Origin: Actinomycetota bacterium
GTDB taxonomy: Bacteria > Actinomycetota > Thermoleophilia > Solirubrobacterales > 70-9
Direction of reading: 5' to 3'
DNA length: 32,859 nucleotides
NCBI GenBank assembly: GCA_005885405.1
Contig: VAYN01000018.1
Location: 8,130-40,988 of the forward strand
A model generated the notes under the pieces. The model worked only from the letters and a program-made list of their open reading frames with translations, ran no database searches and had not been told where the DNA came from. Made by a program: the position numbers and the translations under genes. Positions 5,197-15,348 of the stretch are shown one piece after another (the first letter of the stretch is position 1; every line of letters begins with the position of its first letter).

Positions 5197-7506
5197 GTGC
5201 GCATAGGTCTCGTCTCGCCATATTCCTGGTCTTTCCAGGGGGGCGTAAACCGGCACGTTGAGGCGCTCGCCGAGGAGTTCCTGCGGCGAGGCCATGACGT
5301 TCGCGTCCTCGCTCCCGTAGACCCGCCGGGTCGGGTCAGCCGTGCCCTGCACCGGGCCTCAGCCGAACGGCGGGAGTTGCCGGATTACCTGATGCCGCTG
5401 GGGCGGACGATGGGCTTCGGCGCCAACGGCTCGGTCTCGAACCTCGCGCCCTTCCCCGCCGGCGGCGTCGTCGCCCCGCGCCGGCTCGTGCGGAGCGGCG
5501 AATTCGACGTCATCCACGTGCACGAGCCCCTGGTCCCGCTGGTCGGCTGGAATGCGACCCTGGGGGCGCGCGACCCGGTGGTCGGCACCTTCCACGCATA
5601 CTCGACCAAGGGGCTGCCCAACCACATCGCCAACGGCCTCGGCGCCCGCCGCGTCTTCAACCGCCTCTCAGCGAGGATTGCCGTCTCCGAGGCGGCCGCT
5701 TGGACCGGCCGCCGCTGGTACGGCGGCGAGTACACGATCATCCCCAACGGCGTCGATACCGAGGCGGCGCCGAGCGGCCCGAAGCCGGTCGGTGACGACC
5801 TGCGGATCCTCTTCGTCGGCCGCCCCGAGGAGCGCAAGGGGCTGCCAATCCTGCTGACCGCCTTCAACGCTCTCGTCGAGCACGTCCCCTGCCGGCTGAC
5901 GGTGATCGGCTCAGAAGAGGAGGACGTCCTCCGCTATGTCGCCGACCCCGACCTCATGCGCTCGATCGACGTCCGCGGCCGCGTCTCCCGAGAGGACCTC
6001 TGGAAGGAGCTCCACGACGCCGATCTGCTCTGCGCGCCCTCGCTCTCTGGCGAGAGCTTCGGCATGGTCCTGACCGAGGCTTTTGCGGCCGGCACGCCGG
6101 TGATCGCCTCCGCCATCGCCGGCTACAGCGACGTCGTCAGTGACGGCGTCGACGGCCTCCTCGTTCCGCCCGGCGATCCGCAGCGCCTGGCCGAGGAGCT
6201 GCAGCGGGCCCATTTCGAGCCCGAGCGACTGCAGGAGATGGGAGAAGCCGCCCGCCGCAGCGCCCAGCGCTACGCCTGGCCGCGCGTCGCCGATCAGGTG
6301 GCGGGCGTATACGAGCGCGCGATCGAGGCGCCGAAGCCGGTGACGGCGGCAGAGCGCATGGCCCACTGGACCGGGCTGCGACCGGCCGATGGGGGTCCGA
6401 AGCGCCCCGCCGAGCGTCTTCCCTCACTCGATCCACCGCCGGCACAAGCGGGGAAGAGGGGTCGCGCCGTGGCGCGGCGCCTCGGGCTCGCGGTCGCCGG
6501 GATCATGGGCGTCGGCCTGACGCTCCTGGCCGCCCAGAAGATCGGCGTCGACAACGTCGTCGAAAGCATCGTCCGCTCGAACCTGACCTGGGTCCTGATC
6601 GCCTGCGCGCTGATGGCGAGCTCCCTCTTCTTCCGCGCCGCCTCTTGGTACTGGATCGCCCGCGCCGCCCTTCCCAACCGTCCGATTCGCCGCCGTGACG
6701 TCACCTCGGCGACGATGATCGGCGTCCTCATGTCGGCGACCTTGCCGGCCCGCCTCGGTGAGCCCGCTCGTGCCCTTACTCTCGCTCGCCGCAGCGGCCG
6801 GGTGCGGGAAACGTTCCCCGTACTTCTGGGAACGCTGGTTTCCCAAACGCTTCTGAACCTCGTCGCGCTGGTGCTGCTCGGGGTGATCATCGTCTCGACG
6901 ACGCCGCTCTTTCACTCCGGGACCAAGCAGATCTTCGCCTTCAGCCTGGTGCCCTTGATCGTGCTGCTCGTCCTCCTCGTGGCCCCCCTGCTGATGCGGC
7001 GTAACGGCAACGGCCGTCTGGCCCGGCTCGGCGGGATGGTCCACAGGGCTTTGGTTCAGGTTCGGGCCGGCCTCGCGGTCTTCCGCGACCCGCGGCGCGG
7101 TAGCGCGGCATCGGCGGCCCAGCTGGGGGCCTGGGCGATCCAGCTGGCCGCCTGTTGGGCCCTGCTCTATGCCCTCGGCCTCGACGGCAAGGCCGGGATC
7201 GGCGCCGCCGCAGCGGTTCTCTTTGCTGTCAACGTCACCGCGGTGGTGCCGGCGACGCCTTCCAACATCGGCGTTTTCCAGCTGGCGGTGATCAGCGTTC
7301 TTCACAGCGGCTTCGGGGTCAGTACCGCCGACGCCCTCGCCTACGGCGTCATCCTGCAAGCTGTCGAGATTGCCACCGCGGTCGCGCTCGGCCTCCCGGC
7401 CCTGGTGCGGGAGGGGCTGACCTGGAGCGATCTGCGGGTGCAAGCTCTCTCGACGGCCCCGGTCCGCCTGGACTCAAAGCCGCGCGCGCGGGCTAGCCAG
7501 CCCTGA
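5197..7506 (+). CDS. GT4 glycosyltransferase (PimA-like) fused to LPG-synthase-type membrane domain
   Basis: The 769-residue protein has two domains. Residues 1-385 form a GT-B, GT4-family glycosyltransferase resembling mycobacterial PimA: GLVSPYSWSFQGGVNRHVE at the start, HVHEPLVPLVGW, GTFHAYSTKG, IPNGVD, and GESFGMVLTEAFAAGTPVIAS from about residue 286. A Pro/Arg-rich linker (about 386-426) leads to a C-terminal multi-pass domain (about 427-745) of the lysylphosphatidylglycerol-synthase N-terminal/flippase type (PF03706-like), with the typical VPATPSNIGVFQLA motif. The likely role is mannosylation or glycosylation of a phosphoinositide-type lipid coupled to membrane translocation; that coupling is inferred. 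GTG 5197 is chosen because the protein then begins at the first beta strand. TACCCT lies 9 nt upstream. Confidence 0.88.
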   Translation: MRIGLVSPYSWSFQGGVNRHVEALAEEFLRRGHDVRVLAPVDPPGRVSRALHRASAERRELPDYLMPLGRTMGFGANGSVSNLAPFPAGGVVAPRRLVRSGEFDVIHVHEPLVPLVGWNATLGARDPVVGTFHAYSTKGLPNHIANGLGARRVFNRLSARIAVSEAAAWTGRRWYGGEYTIIPNGVDTEAAPSGPKPVGDDLRILFVGRPEERKGLPILLTAFNALVEHVPCRLTVIGSEEEDVLRYVADPDLMRSIDVRGRVSREDLWKELHDADLLCAPSLSGESFGMVLTEAFAAGTPVIASAIAGYSDVVSDGVDGLLVPPGDPQRLAEELQRAHFEPERLQEMGEAARRSAQRYAWPRVADQVAGVYERAIEAPKPVTAAERMAHWTGLRPADGGPKRPAERLPSLDPPPAQAGKRGRAVARRLGLAVAGIMGVGLTLLAAQKIGVDNVVESIVRSNLTWVLIACALMASSLFFRAASWYWIARAALPNRPIRRRDVTSATMIGVLMSATLPARLGEPARALTLARRSGRVRETFPVLLGTLVSQTLLNLVALVLLGVIIVSTTPLFHSGTKQIFAFSLVPLIVLLVLLVAPLLMRRNGNGRLARLGGMVHRALVQVRAGLAVFRDPRRGSAASAAQLGAWAIQLAACWALLYALGLDGKAGIGAAAAVLFAVNVTAVVPATPSNIGVFQLAVISVLHSGFGVSTADALAYGVILQAVEIATAVALGLPALVREGLTWSDLRVQALSTAPVRLDSKPRARASQP

Positions 7507-7606
7507 CCGTCCGACTTTAAGCTTTTCTTTAGCGATAAATAAACTTCAATGTATTTCTCTAGGATGGCGACGGAGGCGTGCCGCCACCATTCCCAGGCCG
7601 GCACTC

Positions 7607-7690
7607 CTGGTTCCCGAGAGAGCGGGGATATGGCGCCGGCTCCATCCAGCGGGCTGCCGCCCCGCCTCTCGGGCATGACTTCTTAGCCAG
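7607..7690. other. Long GC-rich stem-loop (structured RNA or terminator)
   Basis: A nearly continuous stem is visible: 7613-7620 pairs with 7666-7673 (8 bp), A7621 is bulged, and 7622-7627 pairs with 7660-7665 (6 bp). An inner imperfect hairpin occupies 7632-7658. Outside, 7607-7612 can pair with 7685-7690 across an 11-nt bulge, with one G-U pair. It lies just downstream of the glycosyltransferase gene and upstream of the GNAT promoter. It could be a T-less terminator, a small structured RNA or part of a longer leader. An AT-rich patch (7514-7560) precedes it. Confidence 0.5.
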
Positions 7691-7704
7691 ATCGACAAGG
7701 TTCC

Positions 7705-7734
7705 TTGACGGGTCCCCACTAGTGTGCATAGAGT
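7705..7734 (+). promoter_or_regulatory. Sigma70-like promoter TTGACG-N18-TAGAGT
   Basis: TTGACG (7705-7710) matches the -35 consensus at five of six positions. TAGAGT (7729-7734) fits the actinobacterial TANNNT -10, and the 18-nt spacer is in range. It would give a leader of about 40 nt for the GNAT gene starting at 7780, with a purine-rich GGGGGA/GGGAG stretch ahead of the GTG. Confidence 0.55.
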
Positions 7735-7779
7735 CGAGCAATCGGCCAATTACTCACGCGAACTGGGGGAAAGGGAGCC

Positions 7780-8640
7780 GTGAGATACGACTCAGCAGTG
7801 TTGGAGAGAGTCGCGCAGCGCTTCCGGCGCGACATGTGGGACTCGGTAGTCCCGGAAGCGGTCTCCGAATCGGGGGTCGAAGTTGAGAGGTTTGGACCGG
7901 TCCAGGCAACCGCCTTTGGCGACCTGCCGGAGGTCCACCTGCTGCAGCAGATACAGGGAGCGGCAGAGCCAGGGGCAATCGAGGGAGGCCATCTCGCCGC
8001 CGCGGTGGAATGGATGAGGGCGCGCGAAGTCGACTACCGGATCCCGGTCGCCTCGGGGCGGCCTGGGGCGGCGGAGGCTGAATCCTGGCTTGGGGTTCGC
8101 GGGTACGAGCGCGGCGGCGGCTGGGTGAAACTGGTCCGCGACGGCTCGCCGCCCGAGTTCCACGTCGACCCTGGGATCGTCATCTACAGGCTCGGCCAGG
8201 ACGAAGCCGAAGGCGAAGGGCTGAGCACGATCGCAGCCGAAGCCCTGGAAATCCCGCTGGTGGCGGGGACGCTGTTCTTCTCGCTGCCGCAGCGCAACGG
8301 ATGGCACTGCTACACCGCCGCGCTCGGCCCGGATGAGGTTCCGGTCGCGACCGGCTCGATGCTGATCGCAGACGGGGTGGCCCAGCTTGGAGCGGGGACG
8401 ACGCTGGCGGAGGCTCGCGGGCGTGGCTGCAACGCGGCGCTCTTGCATCGACGGTTGCTAGACGCGCATCGAGCTGGCTGCCACACCGTCTTCGTCGAGG
8501 TCGGCGAATGCGACCTCGGCTCCTGGTCGGCGGTGACCCAGAACCTGCGCAGGGCGGGCTTTGAGGAGGCCTACGAAGGCCGCAACTGGCAGCGGCCGGC
8601 GCTGCACCCGGCCCAGGTACCGGACAGGTTCAGCGGCTGA
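7780..8640 (+). CDS. GNAT-family N-acetyltransferase
   Basis: The 286-residue protein's C-terminal half (about 170-280) fits the GNAT fold. RGRGCNAALLHRRLLDAHRAG provides the acetyl-CoA pyrophosphate-binding turn and helix (R/Q-x-x-G-x-G/A type). TVFVEVGE then gives the next strand, and the late NLRRAGFEE segment is the usual NxxxxxGF element. The N-terminal half is a less conserved domain of the double-GNAT kind. The substrate cannot be told from sequence. GTG 7780 is preceded by GGGAG only 2 nt away and by GGGGGA further up; other starts slightly downstream are possible. The coding sequence overlaps the convergent metH stop by 11 bp. A 9-bp inverted repeat lies at 7819-7860 inside the 5' end. 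Confidence 0.8.
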   Translation: MRYDSAVLERVAQRFRRDMWDSVVPEAVSESGVEVERFGPVQATAFGDLPEVHLLQQIQGAAEPGAIEGGHLAAAVEWMRAREVDYRIPVASGRPGAAEAESWLGVRGYERGGGWVKLVRDGSPPEFHVDPGIVIYRLGQDEAEGEGLSTIAAEALEIPLVAGTLFFSLPQRNGWHCYTAALGPDEVPVATGSMLIADGVAQLGAGTTLAEARGRGCNAALLHRRLLDAHRAGCHTVFVEVGECDLGSWSAVTQNLRRAGFEEAYEGRNWQRPALHPAQVPDRFSG

Positions 8641-10787
8641 GCTCGGTGGCGGGGGCCGCCTCGGCGCCCTCGCCCTCGCCGGAGTCCGGGTCGGACTCCG
8701 GCGGCAGCTCGCCGCCGCGAGCGGTGCCGGCGATCAGCTCGTCCGGCGCCTTGCGCTCAGGGATGAAGCCGGACTTCATCCCGAAATAGACGGCCTGAGG
8801 GTGGTGGGCGATGATTGCCACCGTCGACTGCTCGGGCATCACGGCGTAGCCACCAGAGAGCGTCATCCCGATCTCTTCGAGGTCGAGCAGCCGCCAGACC
8901 TTCTCGTGCTCGGACTGGTCCGGGCAGGCGGGGTAGCCCCAGGAGTAGCGGCGGCCTTGGTCGGGTTCGATCCCGAGCGAGGCGCGGACGTCGGCGTGGA
9001 GCCACTCGGCCAGACCCTCGGCCGCCTGGACGCCTAGCCCGTGCACGTAGAGCTGTTCGGCGAACTCCCCTTCGCGCTCCAGCCGTTCGATCAGCTCGGT
9101 CACCTGCGGGCCGACCGTGACGCCCTGCAGGGCGACGACGTCGCGTTCCCCCGAGGCGAGGGGACGGTAGAAGTCGGCGAGGCAGATGCGGTCGTGCTTC
9201 GGTTGGCGCGGGAAGACGAGTCGCTCCAGCTCCCGCTCGTGGTCCTCCGGGTCGAAGACGATCAGCTCGTTGCCCTCGGCGTTGCAGGGGAAGTAGCCGA
9301 GCCGGGTTCGCGGCTCGAGATAGTCCTGCTCGCGCCACATCCGCTCCAGCCGGGCGGCGAAGCCCTCCTCCTCGGCGGTTCCCTCGACCAGCTGGCGCCA
9401 GGCCTCGCCCTTGACCCCGCGACCGCCCCAGTGGAGCTTGAAGAGGACGTGGCGGTCGAGGTAAGGGTAGACGCCGTCGAGGTCGACCTCGATCTCGCGT
9501 ACGCCCCAGAATGGAGGCTTGGGGACGGGCACGTCGGTGCGCGCGCCGGAGCGCGTGCTCGCGTCGGTGGTCGGCGGTCCGTCGTCGACTTCGACCGGCT
9601 TCTCGCGCAGCTGCTTCGCCTCGGCCTTGATCCGCTCGACCAGAGCAGACCGGGCTTCCTCGTCGACCAGTGCGTCCATCGTGTCGAGGCCCTGGAACGC
9701 GTCCTTGCAGTAGAAGACGCCGGGCTCGTAGACCTCGTCGGACTCTTTGCCCTTCGGATAGAGGGTGCGGCGGCCGAAGTCGCGATTGATCGCGGCGCCG
9801 CCGATCAGGACCGGGAACTCGAGCCCGCGCTGGTGCAGCTCGGCAATGCAGGTCGGCATCTGCTTCGAGGTTGAGACGAGGAGCGCCGAGAGGCCGATCG
9901 CGTCGGCGTCGTTTTCGACCGCGGCCTCGATGATCGCGTCGACTGGGACCTGCTTGCCGAGGTCGATCACCGTGTAGCCGTTGTTGGTGAGGATCGTGTT
10001 GACGAGGGACTTGCCGATGTCGTGGACGTCGCCGAAGACGGTCGCGATCACGACCTTGCCCTTGGTGTGGCCCTCGATCCGGTCGAGGTGGTTCTCCAGC
10101 TGTGCGACCGCGCGCTTCATCACTTCGGCCGACTGCAGGACGAAGGGCAGGATCAGTTCGCCGGCGCCGAATTTGTCGCCAACCTCCTTCATCGCCGGCA
10201 GCAGCACCTCGTTCAGGGTCGGGACGGCGCCGATCTTCTCGACCGAGCGCTCGATCTGGTCCTCGACCCCGTCCTTCTTGCGGCGAAGGATGTGCCAATG
10301 CAGCGCCTCCTCGGGCTCCATGCCCGCGGTCGGATCAGCGACCTCGGCCTCGGCCTCCTCGCCCTTGGACTCGAAGTGGGAGATGAAGCGCTCGAGCGCG
10401 TCCTCGCGGCGGTTGAAGACGAGGTCGTTGGTCAGCTCCCGCTCCTCCTCGGGGATCTCGCCGTAGGGGGTGATGTGGTTCGGGTTGACCATCGCCAGGT
10501 CGAGGCCGGCCTCGACGCAGTGGTGGAGGAAGACCGAGTTGAGGACGGCGCGGGGACGGGGGGAGACGCCGAAGGAGACATTGGAGACGCCAAGCGAGGT
10601 CTTGACGCCGGGGATCTCGGCCTTGATCCGGCGGATCCCCTCGATCGTCTCCACCGCTGAGGGCTTCCACTCCTCATCGCCCGTGGTGAGGGTGAAGGTG
10701 AGGGCGTCGAAGATCAGCGCTTCGGGGTCGAGGCCGTGCTCGTTGCAGGCGATGTCGCGGATTCGTTCGGCGATCTCGACCTTGCGC

Positions 10788-12188
<1,401 letters not shown>

Positions 12189-12228
12189 GAACCTACAAAG
12201 GTACCGGGGCGCTGACTGTTAGCTGCGG

Positions 12229-13791
12229 CTAGCGCCTGAGGCCGAGTTTGCGGCGCCAGTCGCGCGCCCCGAAGAAGCGGGAGATCGGGGCGAGGAGGCG
12301 GCGGCGGGTCTTGGTGTACGGGTACCAGGTCGGCTCCCGCTTGCCGCCGAAGCGGGTGATCACCAGGGACTCGCTGCGGCAGTACTTCTTGATCCCGGGT
12401 TCACCGTGGCGGAAGCCGATCCCGGACTGCTTCCAGCCGCCCATCGGCACGTCCATCGCGAAGTAGTTGATGAGGACGTCGTTGACGTTGACGGCGCCGC
12501 ACTCGACGCGGCGGGCGACCTCTTCGGCTCGCTCCTTCTCGCCGAAGACCGAAGCGCCGAGGCCGTAGCGGCTGTCGTTGGCGAGCTGAAGTGCCTCCTC
12601 CGCGTCGCGCGCCTTCATCACGCCGACGACGGGGCCGAAGGTCTCGTCGCGCATCACCTTCATCGAGTGGTCGACGTCGACCAGGACCGTCGGCTCGAAG
12701 TAGTCGCCCGGTCCGTCGACGCGGTTGCCGCCGGTGAGGGCGCGGGCGCCAGCGGAGATCGCGTCGCTGACGTGGTCCTCGACGATCGCGGTCTGGTTGG
12801 GGGACGTCATCGCGCCCACGTCCTTGGGGTTGGCGGCGTCGTCTGCGCCCTGGCGCAGGCGCCCGACCTCGGCCGTCAGCTTGTTGACGAACTCGTCGTA
12901 GACCGGCTCCTCGACATAGATCCGCTCAACGGAGAGGCAGATCTGGCCTGAGTTCATCATTCCGCCCCAGGCCGCGGCGTTGGCGGCGCGGTCGATGTCG
13001 GCGTCGGCAAGGACGATCATCGGGTCCTTGCCGCCGAGCTCGAGGCTGACCGGCGTGAGGGTCTCCGCCGCCCGCGCCATCACTTTGCGGCCGGTGCGGT
13101 CAGAGCCGGTGAACTGGATGAAGTCGACCTCGTCGACGAGGGCGCCGCCGGTCTCGCCGACGCCGTGGACGCAGTCGAAGACGTCGGGGCCGCCGATCTC
13201 GTTCTTCCAGGCTTCGATCACCTCGGTCAGCCCCAGCGGCGTGAACTCGGAGGGCTTAATCACTACCGCGCAGCCGGCCTGCAGCGCCGGGATCGAGTCA
13301 CCGAGCGAGAGGATCAGCGGGAAGTTCCAGGGGCTGATGATGCCGACGACGGGGTAGGGGCGGTACTGGATCCGCAGCTTCTTCGAGGCGAGCAGGGGGG
13401 AGTGGGGGCGGACGCTCTCCTCGCCGATGAAGCTGGCGGCGCGGGAGCCGTAGAAGTTGATCAGGTCGGCGAGGTAGCCGGGCTCGTTGCTGGCGTCGGC
13501 GCGAACCTTGCCGGTCTCCGCCTGCATCGTGTCGAGCACCCGCTCCTCGTTGTCGAGCAGCCAGTCGCGCAGCTTGCCGAGCCAGTGGTAGCGACCCTCG
13601 ATCCCCATCGCCTCCCACTCGGCCTGGTTGGCGCGGACCCGGGCGACGGTCGCGGCGACGGTCTCAGGCGAAGCGACGGGGATGGTCTTGATCAACCCGC
13701 CCGTCGCCGGGTTGTGGACCTCGATCACGTCAGCCGCAGCCGATGCCCCGTTCGTCTCGGTACCGCGTGCCGCCGTTCCGCTCTCCACCAC
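12229..13791 (-). CDS. NAD(P)-dependent aldehyde dehydrogenase
   Basis: This is an aldehyde dehydrogenase of about 520 residues, oxidising an aldehyde to the acid. Catalytic Cys285 is in NSGQICLSVER, the general base Glu251 in LELGGKDP, the oxyanion-hole Asn156 in SPWNFP and the cofactor-binding Lys179 in IKPSE. The overall pattern is closest to succinate-semialdehyde/medium-chain aldehyde dehydrogenases, but the substrate is not certain. There is a 25-residue low-complexity N-terminal extension and a basic C-terminal tail after KREPTWYPYTKTRRR. Two adjacent GTG codons (13791, 13788) follow GGGAG; the second has the better spacing. A TACAGT hexamer and an operator-like palindrome precede the ribosome-binding site. 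Confidence 0.9.
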   Translation of the reverse strand: MVESGTAARGTETNGASAAADVIEVHNPATGGLIKTIPVASPETVAATVARVRANQAEWEAMGIEGRYHWLGKLRDWLLDNEERVLDTMQAETGKVRADASNEPGYLADLINFYGSRAASFIGEESVRPHSPLLASKKLRIQYRPYPVVGIISPWNFPLILSLGDSIPALQAGCAVVIKPSEFTPLGLTEVIEAWKNEIGGPDVFDCVHGVGETGGALVDEVDFIQFTGSDRTGRKVMARAAETLTPVSLELGGKDPMIVLADADIDRAANAAAWGGMMNSGQICLSVERIYVEEPVYDEFVNKLTAEVGRLRQGADDAANPKDVGAMTSPNQTAIVEDHVSDAISAGARALTGGNRVDGPGDYFEPTVLVDVDHSMKVMRDETFGPVVGVMKARDAEEALQLANDSRYGLGASVFGEKERAEEVARRVECGAVNVNDVLINYFAMDVPMGGWKQSGIGFRHGEPGIKKYCRSESLVITRFGGKREPTWYPYTKTRRRLLAPISRFFGARDWRRKLGLRR

Positions 13792-13807
13792 AGCTCCCTT
13801 CGCCCGT

Positions 13808-13828
13808 TTGGCTGGTCAGCCAACTGTA
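13808..13828 (-). promoter_or_regulatory. TACAGT -10 with adjoining palindrome before aldehyde dehydrogenase
   Basis: Positions 13808-13823 form TTGGCTG-GT-CAGCCAA, two perfect 7-bp arms with a 2-bp centre. Minus-strand TACAGT (13828-13823) abuts it, so the transcription start would fall inside the palindrome. A repressor bound here would block initiation. This is a candidate operator; the regulator is unknown. Confidence 0.45.
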
Positions 13829-13836
13829 GCGGCGAA

Positions 13837-14082
13837 TCAGCTCTGGGTGACGATCCAGCCGATGAGACCGAGAAGCATCGCGGTATTGGCGGCGAGCACG
13901 GCACCAAGGACTGAGAAGACGATCTGCATCGTCCGTTCCAGCGCGTTGAACCTTGCATCCATGTTCTTCTGCTGGGAATCGAATCGGCGATCGATGTCGT
14001 CGAAACGTTCGTCGATCCGCTTCGCGAACTCGTCCAACCGCGGGTCGGTCCAGTTCTCTCTCGGGGGAATCATCACCGCCAT
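13837..14082 (-). CDS. Mini coiled-coil membrane protein (paralogue B)
   Basis: This unknown 81-residue protein has WTDPRLDEF at 11-19, an acidic/basic heptad-like coil (about 20-53) with repeated RFD/RFN elements, and one C-terminal membrane segment (about 56-79) ending IVTQS. It is a paralogue of the 71-residue protein at 783-998 (ending IATQL), and its coil is one heptad longer. I chose ATG 14082 because minus-strand TACAGT lies exactly 7 nt upstream. The frame extends to a TTG at 14100 but that would overlap the promoter. ATG 14073 is another option. Function unknown. It lies between the sugar dehydrogenase and aldehyde dehydrogenase genes but has its own promoter. Confidence 0.7.
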   Translation of the reverse strand: MAVMIPPRENWTDPRLDEFAKRIDERFDDIDRRFDSQQKNMDARFNALERTMQIVFSVLGAVLAANTAMLLGLIGWIVTQS

Positions 14083-14089
14083 GAAAGCA

Positions 14090-14095
14090 ACTGTA
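14090..14095 (-). promoter_or_regulatory. -10 hexamer TACAGT of paralogue B (leaderless)
   Basis: Minus-strand TACAGT lies 7 nt before ATG 14082. It is one arm of a CTGTAG-N11-CTACAG inverted repeat spanning 14091-14113. Confidence 0.5.
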
Positions 14096-14145
14096 GACAA
14101 TAAGTTGCTACAGGTGGTGCGCGGAAAAGGAAAATCTTTGCGACT

Positions 14146-15348
14146 TCAGCGCGGGACGAGCCGGTAGACGGGCCCTTCCAGCGAGACCACGTAGAGCCGG
14201 TGCTGCTGGTCTTCGCCGAAGGAGCTCGGGCTCTGGACCTGGAGGCCGAGCTGGCGGTCGCCGCTGGCGCGCTTGAGGTGGGGGACGAGCGAGCGCAACT
14301 TTCCCTCGCAGAGGTCCGCGTAGACGTAGCGCCCCCGCAGCCCTGGCAGGCGCGGGTCGCGGACGACGTAGCCGCCGATGATCGTGCAGCCGCTGCCGTG
14401 CCCGTAGGCGAAGACCGGCTTCACCGTGCCGCCCGGATCCGGCGTGCCGCTGTTTTCTTCCGTGTACTTGGAGAAGCCCTCGAGGGCGTCCCAGCCGAAG
14501 TTGGCGCCGCCTGCTCGGTCGACAGTCAGGTAGTCGAGCTCCTCGAAGCGGTTCTGGCCGACGTCGCCGATCGCGATCCGCGGCTGTCCGTTGGTGGTGT
14601 CGAAGGAGAAGCGGAACGGGTTGCGCAACCCGTAGCTGTAGATCTCGTCGCGGCCCGGCTTGCCGACGAAGGGGTTGTCGGCCGGAACCGAATATGGCTT
14701 GCCTCCGGCGGCCCGCGGGTCGATCCGCAACAGCTTCCCGAGCAGGACGTCCTTGTTCTGGGCGTTGTTCGGCGGGTCGCCGCCGGAGCCGCCGTCGCCG
14801 GTCCCGAAGTAGAGGAGGTTGCCGAGGAACTGCAGCTGGCCGCCGTTGTGGTTGGCGTTGACCGGGTGGGGGATCGTGATCACGGAGCGCCGCGAGTCGC
14901 GGTCGGCGCGGGTGGCGCTGCGGCGCTGGAACTCGTCGACCCTGATCGCCCCCTCGGCGTCCGTGTAATAGACGTAGAAGCGCTTGCTGGCGGCGTAGTC
15001 CGGCGGGAAGGCGACCGAGAGCAGACCCCGCTCGCCGCCGTCCTCGACGATGTCGCGGATGTCGAGGAAGGTGCCGGCGCGGCGGCCATCCTTGAGGACG
15101 ACGACACGGCCGGGCTGCTCGACCACGAAGAGGAGTTTCGGGAACCCCGGAGCGCCGGTGACGTAAACGGGGGTGTCGAAGGTGCCGACCTTCTTCAGGG
15201 CGACCCCACCCGCTTTTGCCCGTGGTTCTGCGCCCTGCGGGCTGTCACCCTGGTCGTTGGCCGAGCCGCAGGCCGGCAGGGCCAGGGTCAGCAGCACCGC
15301 AACCGCGGCAACGGCTGTCGAGGCCCTACTTGCCCTTCTTGATCTCAA
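14146..15348 (-). CDS. PQQ-dependent sugar dehydrogenase-like lipoprotein
   Basis: This is a secreted, probably lipid-anchored six-bladed beta-propeller of the soluble glucose dehydrogenase (Gdh-B, PF07995-like) family. The signal peptide ends in the lipobox LPAC with Cys27. Family motifs follow: FVVEQPGRVVVLKDG, GGERGLLSVAFPPDY, FYVYYTD, NHNGGQLQFLGNLLYFGTGDGG, GKLLRIDP, YGLRNPFRFSFD, IGDVGQNRFEELDYL and GANFGWDALEG. The His in ANHNGGQL corresponds to the catalytic base region. The real cofactor and substrate are not provable here. The start is TTG at 15348, overlapping the end of the preceding lipoprotein gene by 23 bp, so the two appear translationally linked. Other starts would shorten the signal peptide too far. 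Confidence 0.88.
   Translation of the reverse strand: MRSRRASRASTAVAAVAVLLTLALPACGSANDQGDSPQGAEPRAKAGGVALKKVGTFDTPVYVTGAPGFPKLLFVVEQPGRVVVLKDGRRAGTFLDIRDIVEDGGERGLLSVAFPPDYAASKRFYVYYTDAEGAIRVDEFQRRSATRADRDSRRSVITIPHPVNANHNGGQLQFLGNLLYFGTGDGGSGGDPPNNAQNKDVLLGKLLRIDPRAAGGKPYSVPADNPFVGKPGRDEIYSYGLRNPFRFSFDTTNGQPRIAIGDVGQNRFEELDYLTVDRAGGANFGWDALEGFSKYTEENSGTPDPGGTVKPVFAYGHGSGCTIIGGYVVRDPRLPGLRGRYVYADLCEGKLRSLVPHLKRASGDRQLGLQVQSPSSFGEDQQHRLYVVSLEGPVYRLVPR

Noticed and set aside
7507..7779. A known riboswitch class or tRNA in this structured gap
   Set aside because: I could not match the stem-loop to any riboswitch core or a cloverleaf with a T-loop, so I report only the structure.
8757..10298. 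A 513-codon minus-strand frame inside metH
   Set aside because: Arg/Pro/Gly-rich shadow of the MetH frame, which has cobalamin-binding and activation motifs at the same place.
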